Part shown: in pieces, positions 28,589 through 37,436 of the stretch
Layout: each line of letters begins with the position of its first letter
How positions within the stretch are numbered: the stretch's first letter is position 1
Source of the DNA: Nitrospira lenta
Lineage (GTDB): Bacteria; Nitrospirota; Nitrospiria; Nitrospirales; Nitrospiraceae
DNA length: 64,000 nucleotides
Direction: 5' to 3'
Assembly: GCF_900403705.1 (NCBI RefSeq)
Contig: NZ_OUNR01000018.1
Coordinates: 185,250-249,249, forward strand
Made by a program: the position numbers and the translations under genes
The notes under the pieces: model-generated
The model's database searches: none
Told to the model about the DNA's origin: nothing
What the model saw: only the letters and a program-made list of their open reading frames with translations

Positions 28589-29845
28589 TCAAATCTGTCG
28601 AGCCACTCCTGACGAAGAGGGCCGGACGGCCTCCATGATACGCTCGACGGCCATATCCCAGGAAAACCATGCGCAGGCCAACCGCTGAGCCCCTTCCTTC
28701 AACTTCAGACGAATATCAGGGCTCCTCATGACATAGCTAATTGCCTCTGCCAGCGCCTCCGGATCTTTCGGAGGGCAGAGGAATACATTTTCGCCATGCC
28801 GGAAGGGTGACTCCAAAGAAGCCCCTCGGGTTGTGATCACCGGAATTCCATGACCCAAGGCGGCCGCCAGAGAACTTCGGCTGAGCGTCACACCCTGATC
28901 AAATGGCAGAACACAGGCATCCGCAGCATACAGATACATGGAGGCCGCATCGCTGTTGGAATCATATCCACTTAGCCAGCTCACGGCATTAGCGATTCCC
29001 AGGTGATCAGGAAGGGCCAGTATCTCCTTCTCATACTTTGAAATACTCTGCGCTCGATCATCTGTGCCCTGAGTCGTAGCCCCCCGACCACCACCGATCA
29101 TAGCCAGCTTGATATGTGGCGTTGCCTTTCTCGCAATCTGCACGGCTTTAAACAGGGTCTCAATCCCCTTGTTCTTGTCTGCATAACCGAAGAACACCAG
29201 GAGCAAATCCTCCGGCTTCAGCCCCAGCGCTGCCCGACCCCTTTCCCTGGCCGCTATCGGGCCATCAGCGCAGAAGGGCAATAGCGGTGGCGGCGGGATG
29301 ACGACGCTCTTCTCCAACAGCCCCGGCAATAGAGACGCGTGTGTCGCCTGATGATGTTCGCTCAGACATATGACATGGGTGCTGTCGCGCAACAGCGTGC
29401 CAAACGAATAATCCACGCCTGAGGCGCCCACCAGATATTGAGCGACCTTCCGCACAGCGCGTGTGCTCGGCGACCGCCAGTTTTCTCCGACTTCAATTTC
29501 CATTTGCGTCACAAACGGCACCCCCGGCAATACGCGCCGAACGATCGAAGGAGCAAAGGTGATCATCGGGTGTGCATTGTAAATCCAGCCGCTATACATC
29601 AACATCACTGCATCAGGCTTGAGCTTGCGCATGATCCGCACGAATCGTGGCAAATCGCTCCACGACCAATTCTTCATCGTCGGATGGACCGTGAATGGCA
29701 CTGGAAGTGAGCCGGCATTCACCTGCCCCGTCAACAGATGCACCTCCACCCCGCGTGCCGCAAGCCGAGTGCATTGATGATACGCATGCTCGGACTCACC
29801 TGCCCGCATCGGAGGAAACGCCGCTGAAATGAAAAGCAGCTTCAT
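28589..29845 (-). CDS. GT4-family glycosyltransferase
   Basis: 418 residues. The N terminus MKLLFISAAFPPMRAGESEH leads an acceptor domain, and the donor domain has LLLVFFGYADKNKGIETLFKA, MIGGGRGATTQG, SWLSGYDSNSDAASMYL and RSSLAAALGHGIPVI. It lacks the classic E-x7-E spacing and instead has a SRSSLAAAL segment as in WcaI/WcaL-related divergent GT4 proteins. It lies between another GT4 gene 39 bases upstream and the long gap. The sugar transferred is unknown. Confidence 0.8.
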   Translation of the reverse strand: MKLLFISAAFPPMRAGESEHAYHQCTRLAARGVEVHLLTGQVNAGSLPVPFTVHPTMKNWSWSDLPRFVRIMRKLKPDAVMLMYSGWIYNAHPMITFAPSIVRRVLPGVPFVTQMEIEVGENWRSPSTRAVRKVAQYLVGASGVDYSFGTLLRDSTHVICLSEHHQATHASLLPGLLEKSVVIPPPPLLPFCADGPIAARERGRAALGLKPEDLLLVFFGYADKNKGIETLFKAVQIARKATPHIKLAMIGGGRGATTQGTDDRAQSISKYEKEILALPDHLGIANAVSWLSGYDSNSDAASMYLYAADACVLPFDQGVTLSRSSLAAALGHGIPVITTRGASLESPFRHGENVFLCPPKDPEALAEAISYVMRSPDIRLKLKEGAQRLACAWFSWDMAVERIMEAVRPSSSGVARQI

Positions 29846-29884
29846 GTCTCGTGCTCCAGACCCGACCGATTTACCGGTCTTGTA

Positions 29885-31177
29885 CTACCCGGAAACATTA
29901 TCCGTACTCCACTTAACAGGCGATAGAAGCGACCGATACAATTCAACATATCGGCTTGTTTGAAGCGGGAGGGTATAGTCCTGCACAGCAACCTCCCGAC
30001 TGCGAGCTCCCATCCCCTGCCGCTTGTCAGGACGAACAAGTAGATCCTTGATCGCGGCACGGAGCGCCTCCACATCGTACCGCGGCGACAGCAATCCCGT
30101 GGTACCCTCTCGCACCATATCCGGAATTCCTCCGGTTGCAAAGGCCGCAACAGGAATACCGCAGGCCATCGCCTCAAGAATGGTATTCGGTGAGTTATCG
30201 TACAAGGCAGGAACGACGAACACATCGGCAGCATTGTATGCAAGCACAAGGACCCGATCGTCAGTCACATATCCTAAATGTACGTGCGGAATCGGGATGC
30301 CGAGCTCGGGTTTCCCGATTCCCACCGACACGACACAGAGGTTCTTCACGTCAGAGAGTCCGGCCAGGGCTTGAGCCAACATTGAAAACCCTTTGTACGG
30401 CATTTCGGCCATGACTGCGATGAAAAGCAGAATCGTCGCATCCTGCGGGAGGCCAAGTATCTCTCGGGCAAACCGACGATCCCGCGGTGCAAACATTTCC
30501 GTATCGACACCGTTGGGGATGATCGTAACGGGAAACTTCCGCAAGAACGGGTGATCGGCCAGATTCCCCTTCATCCACCGATTGAGCGCCACTAGATGCA
30601 ATCGATGGGCATCGACCGCTTCAAACGTTTTCCGCTTGCGCCCCCACACTTGGGAGGACAGATCATCCGCCTGAGTAGATCCGAGCTGGGGACACGCCCC
30701 ACACCCGCTGAGAAACCGACCGCACCCCTCATCGACATGACACCCGCCCGTAATGGGGTTCATATCAGCGATTCGCCATACCACCGGCGTCCGTTCCGGC
30801 ACCGTCGAGAAAAACCCCTCGTAGTCCACATACCGTGCAACCCAATGCAGGTTCAGCACATCGCAAGACGGCAGATGCTTGGCCACGTCACTGCCGAATT
30901 CACTACGATCATCGCTGAAAATTTCGATTCCCGCAGGCCGGGATGCAGCATAGCGCACAAAATCGCGCCTCACCTGCTCACGGCGGATTCTCCGTCTGAT
31001 GCGGCTCCCCCAATCCATCGAAGCATCAAAGGCCGTTACATACGGATCCTTGCTCCGCCTGTTCACCACGAACATGGATGAATCGTGCCCCATCGTTCGG
31101 AGACCGGTATGAAGACGGTGGGCCGCGCGAGCGGCACCGCCACTGATGTCCTCCGTACTCACATGGACGATCTTCAT
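29885..31177 (-). CDS. GT4-family glycosyltransferase with cysteine-rich insert
   Basis: Start 31177 gives MKIVHVSTEDISGGAARAAHRL, the usual beginning of this group, and 430 residues; an in-frame ATG at 31201 is possible. RIADMNPITGG is followed by a cysteine cluster (about residues 165-185, CH...C...C.AC) that occurs in WcaC-like glycosyltransferases and may bind zinc. The donor domain shows TILLFIAVMAEMPYKGFSML, LGYVTDDRVLVLAYN and DNSPNTILEAMACG. It follows the second AsnB-like gene with a 37-base gap, so both are probably co-transcribed. Confidence 0.84.
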   Translation of the reverse strand: MKIVHVSTEDISGGAARAAHRLHTGLRTMGHDSSMFVVNRRSKDPYVTAFDASMDWGSRIRRRIRREQVRRDFVRYAASRPAGIEIFSDDRSEFGSDVAKHLPSCDVLNLHWVARYVDYEGFFSTVPERTPVVWRIADMNPITGGCHVDEGCGRFLSGCGACPQLGSTQADDLSSQVWGRKRKTFEAVDAHRLHLVALNRWMKGNLADHPFLRKFPVTIIPNGVDTEMFAPRDRRFAREILGLPQDATILLFIAVMAEMPYKGFSMLAQALAGLSDVKNLCVVSVGIGKPELGIPIPHVHLGYVTDDRVLVLAYNAADVFVVPALYDNSPNTILEAMACGIPVAAFATGGIPDMVREGTTGLLSPRYDVEALRAAIKDLLVRPDKRQGMGARSREVAVQDYTLPLQTSRYVELYRSLLSPVKWSTDNVSG

Positions 31178-31214
31178 GCCAACCCCAGACGCTTGCCCCA
31201 TTCAACGACCCTGG

Positions 31215-33185
31215 TCAACACAAGTCTTTCCAGGTGAACGTGGGTTTCCTCGTGCAGGCCTCTTCGATATAGACCAGGTGCCAGAGCTGAAACATCAGTG
31301 CAGCCCAAACCTGCAGAGTAAAATCAGCCCGCCCTTCCAGATGCGTCACGACATATCGCTGGTAAAACTCCCGTTTGAACAGGCCCTGTTTGGCCAACCG
31401 ATCCGGCGACAGCAGTCGTTCGGCTAAGGGTCGAAGCGGCCCTCGTAACCACGGTCCGATCGGAATGGAAAATCCACGCTTTCTGGCCGTCAACAGATCG
31501 GGGGGAAGCAAGTCGCTGACGGCCCGCTTGAGCAGATATTTAGGATCGCGCGGCTTTGTCCGCACCGAGGGGGGGATTCGAAACACAAACTCCACCAGGT
31601 GATGATCTAGAAACGGGGTCCTGGCTTCAAGACTATGTGCCATAGAAAACCGATCCGTCATGAACAGAAACTCTTCAGCCAATTGCGTCTGAAAATCCAC
31701 CACGGCCAGACCGGTCCGGAGATCCGTGGTTTTAGAATTGTCGAATATCGCCTGCAGATACTCAGTTGTTTCTTGGCACTTGTGCCCCCTACCATCCTGG
31801 AGCACAAACTGGTGCTTTTCCCCACTAGAGCAAAAATCCTGGTTGGCCTGGTAGTACGAGCCGAAGGGGGTACGCAGTAGCTCGGGCAACTTTGACAGCA
31901 ACCGGCCTCTTCCAGCCATGGGAATCGAGGCAGGGAGACTGTTGCTGATGGAAGCCAGCGGCTGGGCGCATGCCGCCAATGCCGAGGCCCCTGTCCGGAA
32001 ATGCTGACGAAGAGTCACTGCCGCATAGACAACCGGATCCTCTTCGTAGCGGAGGAATTTTTGATAATTTCCAAATAACTCATCGCCACCCATCCCGTTG
32101 AGCCCGACCTTCACATCCTTACTCATCTCCCGATATACATACCAAGCAGGGAGGCCGCCTCCATACGGTTCGTCCAGATGCCACACCATCTCGACCAGAT
32201 CGTTGAGGAGATCCTCGGGATTGAGGATAAGCTCGTGGTGACGCGTACCCCATCGCTCAGCGACCTGACGCGCCAGATGCAACTCGTTCCAGGCCTGCTC
32301 TTCCTCGCCCGCAAATCCGAGGGAATACGTTCGCACCTGAGGAAATCCCTGCTCAGCCAACAGCCCGATAATGGCCGAAGAATCAATACCTCCGGACAAC
32401 GAACAGGCAATCGGGACGTCGCTCAGTGTCCAACGACTCACAGCCGACCGGAGCTCTGAGCGCAACCGCTCCGTCCACTCCTGAAGGTCATAGTCTTCAA
32501 ACTGTGTGCCATCAATCCGCCAGTACCGGCTGAGCGTAAACCGATGCTGCGTCAGATCGTAAACAAACGAATGTCCTGGAGGAACCCGCAGCACATTGTC
32601 GACAATGGTTTCCGGACCCGGCACATACAACAAGGTTGTATAGTGGCTGAGAGCCTGCTGGTTCACGCGCCGCGAGGAAATCGGGGGAGCTGCAAGCAGA
32701 CTCTTCAACTCCGACGCGAACGCGAAGGAGGTCTTCTCCCGTGTGTAATACAATGGCTTGATCCCCATGCGATCGCGGGCGCCGAACAGCCGGTTGCGAC
32801 GCTGGTCGTGAATGACGAACGCGAACATGCCGTTCAAGTCGTCGACCATACGGTCGCCTTTCTCGTCGTATAGGTGAAGCAGCACCTCCGTATCAGAATG
32901 GGCTGTGACAAACGTATGGCCGCGGGACTCGAGCTCCGCTCTTAACTGGGGCGCATTGTAGATCTCACCGTTGAAGACGATCCAGACAGACCGGTCCTGG
33001 CTGCTCATGGGCTGATGGCCGCCCTCGAGATCGAGGATGCTAAGCCGGCGCATGGCAAGAGAGACGTTTTCGTCCGGACTGGTATAAATCCCCTGGTCAT
33101 CGGGGCCCCGATGAACGATCATATCGTTCATGTTCTGAACCCAAGCCACCGTATGAGGCCCTGCAACACCAACGATCCCGCACAT
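31215..33185 (-). CDS. asnB: Asparagine synthase-like amidotransferase, second copy
   Basis: 656 residues beginning MCGIVGVAG with catalytic Cys2. Glutaminase motifs VHRGPDDQG, VFNGEIYN and GMFAFVIHDQ are intact, and the synthetase domain has CSLSGGIDSSAIIGLLAE, GMGGDELFGNYQKFL and LEARTPFLDHHLVEF. It differs clearly from the copy at 2352, so it is not a recent duplication. In loci of this kind two AsnB-type proteins are found near exosortase-associated genes; each may amidate a different carboxyl group such as a uronic acid or an amino-acid substituent. The gene is followed by a glycosyltransferase and preceded by a 129-base gap. Confidence 0.88.
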   Translation of the reverse strand: MCGIVGVAGPHTVAWVQNMNDMIVHRGPDDQGIYTSPDENVSLAMRRLSILDLEGGHQPMSSQDRSVWIVFNGEIYNAPQLRAELESRGHTFVTAHSDTEVLLHLYDEKGDRMVDDLNGMFAFVIHDQRRNRLFGARDRMGIKPLYYTREKTSFAFASELKSLLAAPPISSRRVNQQALSHYTTLLYVPGPETIVDNVLRVPPGHSFVYDLTQHRFTLSRYWRIDGTQFEDYDLQEWTERLRSELRSAVSRWTLSDVPIACSLSGGIDSSAIIGLLAEQGFPQVRTYSLGFAGEEEQAWNELHLARQVAERWGTRHHELILNPEDLLNDLVEMVWHLDEPYGGGLPAWYVYREMSKDVKVGLNGMGGDELFGNYQKFLRYEEDPVVYAAVTLRQHFRTGASALAACAQPLASISNSLPASIPMAGRGRLLSKLPELLRTPFGSYYQANQDFCSSGEKHQFVLQDGRGHKCQETTEYLQAIFDNSKTTDLRTGLAVVDFQTQLAEEFLFMTDRFSMAHSLEARTPFLDHHLVEFVFRIPPSVRTKPRDPKYLLKRAVSDLLPPDLLTARKRGFSIPIGPWLRGPLRPLAERLLSPDRLAKQGLFKREFYQRYVVTHLEGRADFTLQVWAALMFQLWHLVYIEEACTRKPTFTWKDLC

Positions 33186-33314
33186 ATTCTATTCGCCTCC
33201 CTGAGGACCTTGTCAGCCCTCTCATCCCCGTTCATTCCTGATTCCTGCCGCCGACCCCGAGCCCGTTTGCAGGCACACTACCGTGCGGCAATTCGACGGA
33301 ACCCTGGCAGGCGA

Positions 33315-34325
33315 TTATGGCGCGTTGCGGTTCCGTGAGCAGAAGCGATGGGCCCAGGGGAACAACTTCTTCCCCGCATCAAACACGGCGGCTTTGAATG
33401 CGTCCACCAAAGTCCCGCCCACGGCTGCGTAATAGTCTGGAATGTAGGGCATCGTAAACGCGGCGCGTACCCATCCGATAACCGAAAGCCTCGCCCTATA
33501 CATTCCATTCCATCGCTCAAAGCAGGTTTTCCAGATCATTTTGACCAGGAGGTCGTTGACTTCCTGCCACCGAGTCGGATACGCGATGGCATAACGCTGA
33601 ATCGTTGGATCGACGCGAAGAAATGAAAGAAACCCTCTCGCCGCCTTCGTGAGCGCGCGGTAGTCGCAGGAAAATCCTAGGCTCCCTTCATCCGTACGCT
33701 TCCGGAAAACACATTTCGCTGTGAGGGCGACCTGATTCCCAAGGCACAACTTGGCCAACAAAGCGTCATCGATTCCGTTTCCAGTCGGAAACGACGGATA
33801 GCCCCCGCAAGCCACGACGGCCTCTCTCCGCGTCAGAATTGTGGTAAAAGTTTCGTACCGATAAATGCCGCGACACCACGCTCGCACAAACTCCTCCCCC
33901 GACATCAGCTCCGGAACGATATCTGCAGAGCCTCGCATTGTGCGTCCAGACAAATCCATGGTTTCTTCCTTCGGAATGGCCACAGCCGCGGCAGGATACC
34001 GTTCGAGAAGACTAACTAATTCGGACACCAGGCTAGGACTGATCTCGTCATCGTCGTTCAGAAGAAGAAAATACTTCCCCGAGGCATCCTTCGCAATCTG
34101 ATTGTAGTGTTCGCTCTGCCCCACCGTGACACAATTCTTTCTGACACGGAACAGCTTGGCGTAATGTCGTGTGGCGATGTCCTCAACCTGCGTACCATTG
34201 AGGCCGTTGTCGGAAATGAGACACTCAATGTGTGGATAGTCCTGCGCCTCAACAGACGCCAGAGAGAGCGGCAAAAAATTGAGCCGCTTATATACCGGAA
34301 TACCGACTGTCACCAGCGGCATCAT
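33315..34325 (-). CDS. GT2-family glycosyltransferase
   Basis: The GT2 domain begins PLVTVGIPVYKRLNFLPLS, so ATG 34325 (GGGAG eight bases upstream, 336 residues) is preferred to the ATG at 34415. Motifs include CLISDNGLNG, LLLNDDDEISP (DxD) and TGNGIDDALLAKLC. No transmembrane helices are evident, so it is a soluble cytoplasmic enzyme of the WbbL/WcaA style. It lies between the ACP gene and the AsnB-like gene. Donor sugar is unknown. A second start two codons downstream of the first is equally possible. Confidence 0.83.
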   Translation of the reverse strand: MMPLVTVGIPVYKRLNFLPLSLASVEAQDYPHIECLISDNGLNGTQVEDIATRHYAKLFRVRKNCVTVGQSEHYNQIAKDASGKYFLLLNDDDEISPSLVSELVSLLERYPAAAVAIPKEETMDLSGRTMRGSADIVPELMSGEEFVRAWCRGIYRYETFTTILTRREAVVACGGYPSFPTGNGIDDALLAKLCLGNQVALTAKCVFRKRTDEGSLGFSCDYRALTKAARGFLSFLRVDPTIQRYAIAYPTRWQEVNDLLVKMIWKTCFERWNGMYRARLSVIGWVRAAFTMPYIPDYYAAVGGTLVDAFKAAVFDAGKKLFPWAHRFCSRNRNAP

Positions 34326-34486
34326 GACACGACTCCCATCACGATATATCGACTTCCCACCCATAAACCATCCGTTACTCTGCTCAGCCGGCAAAACCGC
34401 ATGAACTGCCACCATTCCCTGTCACCGGTTCGCCTCCTCTCATGCAGACTACCGACGCACCCCCTCTGCCACACAAAGCTTTTCCC

Positions 34487-34723
34487 TCATCGGAGCTGCT
34501 GTGCCTGGAGAAACGCCTTGAGCTCCCCAATATTCTTCATGTCTGCGAGCTCATTGCCCTTAAATCGCACCCCGAAGGCTTGCTCAAGGCTGAACATCAG
34601 ATTGATGTGCGCCAGGGAGTCCCACTTCGAAATATCACGAGCGGTAGTCTCATCGGTAAGAACCAACCGCTCATCATCAAAGACTTCTCGAAACAATGCT
34701 TCTAACCGCTCATGCAGCTCCAT
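34487..34723 (-). CDS. Acyl carrier protein
   Basis: 78 residues from ATG 34723, giving MELHERLEALFREVF; longer frames are low-complexity and antisense-like. The phosphopantetheine attachment serine is Ser36 in ISKWDSLAHINLMFSLE, and the four-helix ACP pattern ends with NIGELKAFLQAQ. The start overlaps the stop of the FkbH-like gene by 14 bases, so the two are translated together. Such ACPs carry the acyl or glyceryl thioester made by the FkbH partner. It is too specialised in context to be the housekeeping fatty-acid ACP. Confidence 0.9.
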   Translation of the reverse strand: MELHERLEALFREVFDDERLVLTDETTARDISKWDSLAHINLMFSLEQAFGVRFKGNELADMKNIGELKAFLQAQQLR

Positions 34724-36704
34724 TCGTCGCCTCCCACCCATCGACAGTCTTGATGAACTTGTTGACGATAGGGCCGTTAACCCGCATGTCATATGTCCAC
34801 CTAACGCGTCCGTCACTCTTGCTTGCCAAGTCAAACCCCAGCTTCGCGTAGGCATCTTCGGCCATGGCATTCTTCTCGGTCTGAACATACGTTCCCCTAA
34901 GCGACGTGCACCCTGCCTCCATAGCCCGCCGGCAGAGATGTTCCATCAGTGTCGCCTCGACAGTCCGTCCGATCACCCGACAGCTCATCAGCCAGGTATC
35001 GATATCAAGCACCTCTCCCTCTTGTAGGGCAATGATCAAGGCCACCAATCCATGATCGACGAACCGATCACGCAGTCGCAGGTACAAATGAACACACTTC
35101 GGATCACGGATGAAGCTCTCCAACTGCGGCATCCCATGGCGCTTCGTGGTGAGATTGAACTGATTTGTCTTACCAATCAGCTGCGCGATCCGAGGAAGAT
35201 GAAACGCATCGAACGGAGCCACAATCGCTTGCATGTGCAGGCTCTGATAGAACTCCTCAATTGATCCGGTCGTCGATTCGAGTTCCCGAATTTGCGCCCG
35301 TGCCTGGTATTGTTCAGCTCGCGCAATATCTTCCTGCGTATACGAACTAGTTTCAAACGAGAGACACTGCGACAATGCCCTGACATAGTAGGAAGGATCT
35401 TCGGAAAGCGGGATCACTTCGACTTCAGGAGCGAACTGCCTCATGGCTGCACGTTCAACCGGGTTATCATCCACGAATACCAGCGCATCCACACCTATAC
35501 CAAGCTCCCGGGCAATCATGCGGATATTCTGGGGCTTTGGTTCCCAGTTGGCAACAAACACCGCAAAATCATCACGTTTCAAACGCATCTCGGGATGTTT
35601 TTCGAATGGCTGCATCGCGTCGGCATGATTGTTTTTCGAACAGACCGCTAGAATTACACCCTTGTTCTTCAACTTGAGAATGTACTCCTGAAATGCGACG
35701 AACGCCTCACCATCGACACCGTTCCCCAATTTGATGCCGGCAAGGCCATCCTCCGCAATCACTCCGCCCCAGAGGGTATTATCCAGATCAAGGACGAGGC
35801 ACTTCCGGCTCAACCCCAGATCGGCTCCAATGACTGCAGCCGTATGGCGAGCAAGCAGCGGGACCACTTGAAGCGCGACGGCTTGTTTGGCCAGATGCCA
35901 GTAGCGGGGATCGAACCATCGTGACTTTCCCACAAATGAAGAGAGGCGCTCGCAGTCGACGATTGACACCGTGTTGCCCGCTTCTTCGCCCAGCCGTATG
36001 TTCACAGCCTGCGCCATCATGTAGCGAGACCCCGGAAGACGTACCGCAAGATGACCCGTCGGCACTTCACAAGGGAGCGCAAAATTGTGCTGCACGACCC
36101 GCGCTCTAGAACGTTCCCTCACAACTCGCCAGAGCGAGGTCCAACGCGCGACCTCCGCGCGAACCAACGCCTGCGGTGCGGCACTAAATTCCGGAAGCCG
36201 AAGATCTCCCTCATGTACCGCCAGCACGATGAAATCAGGATCGAACGCATAGAGTCGACTGTTCGGATCGATAATATCCTGTTCATACTGGCCATACTGA
36301 CTCTCGAGAACCTCTAGATGTATCCCACGCCGGCCTGCGGCCAGCGTCAACATCTGCCCCAATTGAGCCGTCGTATAACTTCCCAGAATTGCGACCTTGG
36401 CAGAACGGAGCTTCTGGCCGGGGGTCTTCGCATATCGGTGAACCAGCCTGGCAGCCGCCTGCCATGACGTGAAATCATCCTCAGCATCCACCACCATTAA
36501 AGCCCAGCGGCAGGCTTCAGAGATATTCCCCAGTTCTTCATAACTCCGTGCGAGCTTCAAACATAGCGCCGCCTGCGGAGGTTCTGACAGCGCATCCAAA
36601 TAAAGCGCTATCGCCTCCTCGACCTTGCCCGACTTCCGCAACTCATCAGCGCGGACAATACATGCCGTTCCGTCGCCCATCCGGGCATGTGGATATTCAG
36701 CCAT
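34710..36704 (-). CDS. FkbH-like HAD-IIIC protein with TPR-like N terminus
   Basis: About 664 residues. Residues 15-80 look like helical TPR-like repeats, residues 103-290 form an FkbH-type N-terminal region, and the HAD-IIIC core has LDLDNTLWGG (307-315), AVCSKNN near 355 and FVDDNPVERAAM. A GNAT-like C-terminal domain has RDRFVDHGLVALI and SCRVIGRTVEATLMEHL. FkbH-type enzymes of polyketide pathways dephosphorylate 1,3-bisphosphoglycerate and load a glyceryl unit on an ACP; the coupled ACP suggests the same here. ATG 36704 is three bases after AGGAGG, the adjacent ATG 36707 is too close. Loading the sugar with glycerate is an inference. Confidence 0.85.
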   Translation of the reverse strand: MAEYPHARMGDGTACIVRADELRKSGKVEEAIALYLDALSEPPQAALCLKLARSYEELGNISEACRWALMVVDAEDDFTSWQAAARLVHRYAKTPGQKLRSAKVAILGSYTTAQLGQMLTLAAGRRGIHLEVLESQYGQYEQDIIDPNSRLYAFDPDFIVLAVHEGDLRLPEFSAAPQALVRAEVARWTSLWRVVRERSRARVVQHNFALPCEVPTGHLAVRLPGSRYMMAQAVNIRLGEEAGNTVSIVDCERLSSFVGKSRWFDPRYWHLAKQAVALQVVPLLARHTAAVIGADLGLSRKCLVLDLDNTLWGGVIAEDGLAGIKLGNGVDGEAFVAFQEYILKLKNKGVILAVCSKNNHADAMQPFEKHPEMRLKRDDFAVFVANWEPKPQNIRMIARELGIGVDALVFVDDNPVERAAMRQFAPEVEVIPLSEDPSYYVRALSQCLSFETSSYTQEDIARAEQYQARAQIRELESTTGSIEEFYQSLHMQAIVAPFDAFHLPRIAQLIGKTNQFNLTTKRHGMPQLESFIRDPKCVHLYLRLRDRFVDHGLVALIIALQEGEVLDIDTWLMSCRVIGRTVEATLMEHLCRRAMEAGCTSLRGTYVQTEKNAMAEDAYAKLGFDLASKSDGRVRWTYDMRVNGPIVNKFIKTVDGWEATNGAA

Positions 36705-36766
36705 CATCCTCCTCGCGTAACCGCGTCCTTCTCACTGGTGAATGTTCGCAGAGGCTTTCCCCGCCA

Positions 36767-37303
36767 CTACGGCCGTTTCATCTGAATCATCCTAGGCGCT
36801 TCCACAAACACCGTCGCACCGGCAGGAACATTCGTCATAATGACGGTATTGGGACCGATTTTGGCGCCCTCGCCGATCGTGACCTTGCCTAGGATAACCG
36901 CACCGGCACCGACGTCGACGCGATGCCCCAGCTTGGGGCCGTCTTTGAAACGCTCCCAGGTCACCGCGCCGATTGTCACATTCTGGCGGATGATACAGTC
37001 GTCCCCGATCTCGGTCATGGGATGGATGACGATCCCGCTCTGATGCGCAATTCGAAACCGCCTGCCGATGACAGTCGTGTGAGGGATTTCAATTCCATAA
37101 TGATTCCGGATATATCGCCACACGATCCTGTACAAGAACAACAAGCTCGACCGGAACACGCCTTCGCTACGCTCCCAGGCCCAGAACCCAACCCGATGAA
37201 CCGTCAGCGCGCGGAAACCCGGTTCGGTCCAGTCCCGGTTATTCGCGATCCAGTCCTCTTGGATCTGAAGGAGAAGACGCTTAATCAATTCATATTGTTT
37301 CAT
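36767..37303 (-). CDS. Serine O-acetyltransferase-like hexapeptide acyltransferase
   Basis: 178 residues. The first 80 residues are helical (QEDWIANNRDWTEPGF...) as in CysE, and hexapeptide repeats follow (IVIHPMTEIGDDCIIRQNVTI, then GHRVDVGAGAVILGKVTIGEGAKIGPNTV, in consecutive turns). CysE-like enzymes in polysaccharide loci acetylate sugars rather than serine, and this one, next to an FkbH/ACP pair, could transfer an acyl or glyceryl group. It has a 62-base gap to the FkbH-like gene. No catalytic residue can be assigned with certainty. Confidence 0.78.
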   Translation of the reverse strand: MKQYELIKRLLLQIQEDWIANNRDWTEPGFRALTVHRVGFWAWERSEGVFRSSLLFLYRIVWRYIRNHYGIEIPHTTVIGRRFRIAHQSGIVIHPMTEIGDDCIIRQNVTIGAVTWERFKDGPKLGHRVDVGAGAVILGKVTIGEGAKIGPNTVIMTNVPAGATVFVEAPRMIQMKRP

Positions 37304-37436
37304 CCGGATTTTACCTCACACACGCTCACCCCCTTACTGGAGTGACGCAACCTCGAACGCATCAGTTGAATCGGGACATCGTAACCACCGTACGGGGTCG
37401 AAGAAACGCACTCCCGACGGCCGGAGCCCCCATGGC

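Noticed and set aside
34107..35027. 306-codon plus-strand frame across GT2, ACP and FkbH genes
   Set aside because: It spans three recognisable minus-strand genes and has no recognisable domain.
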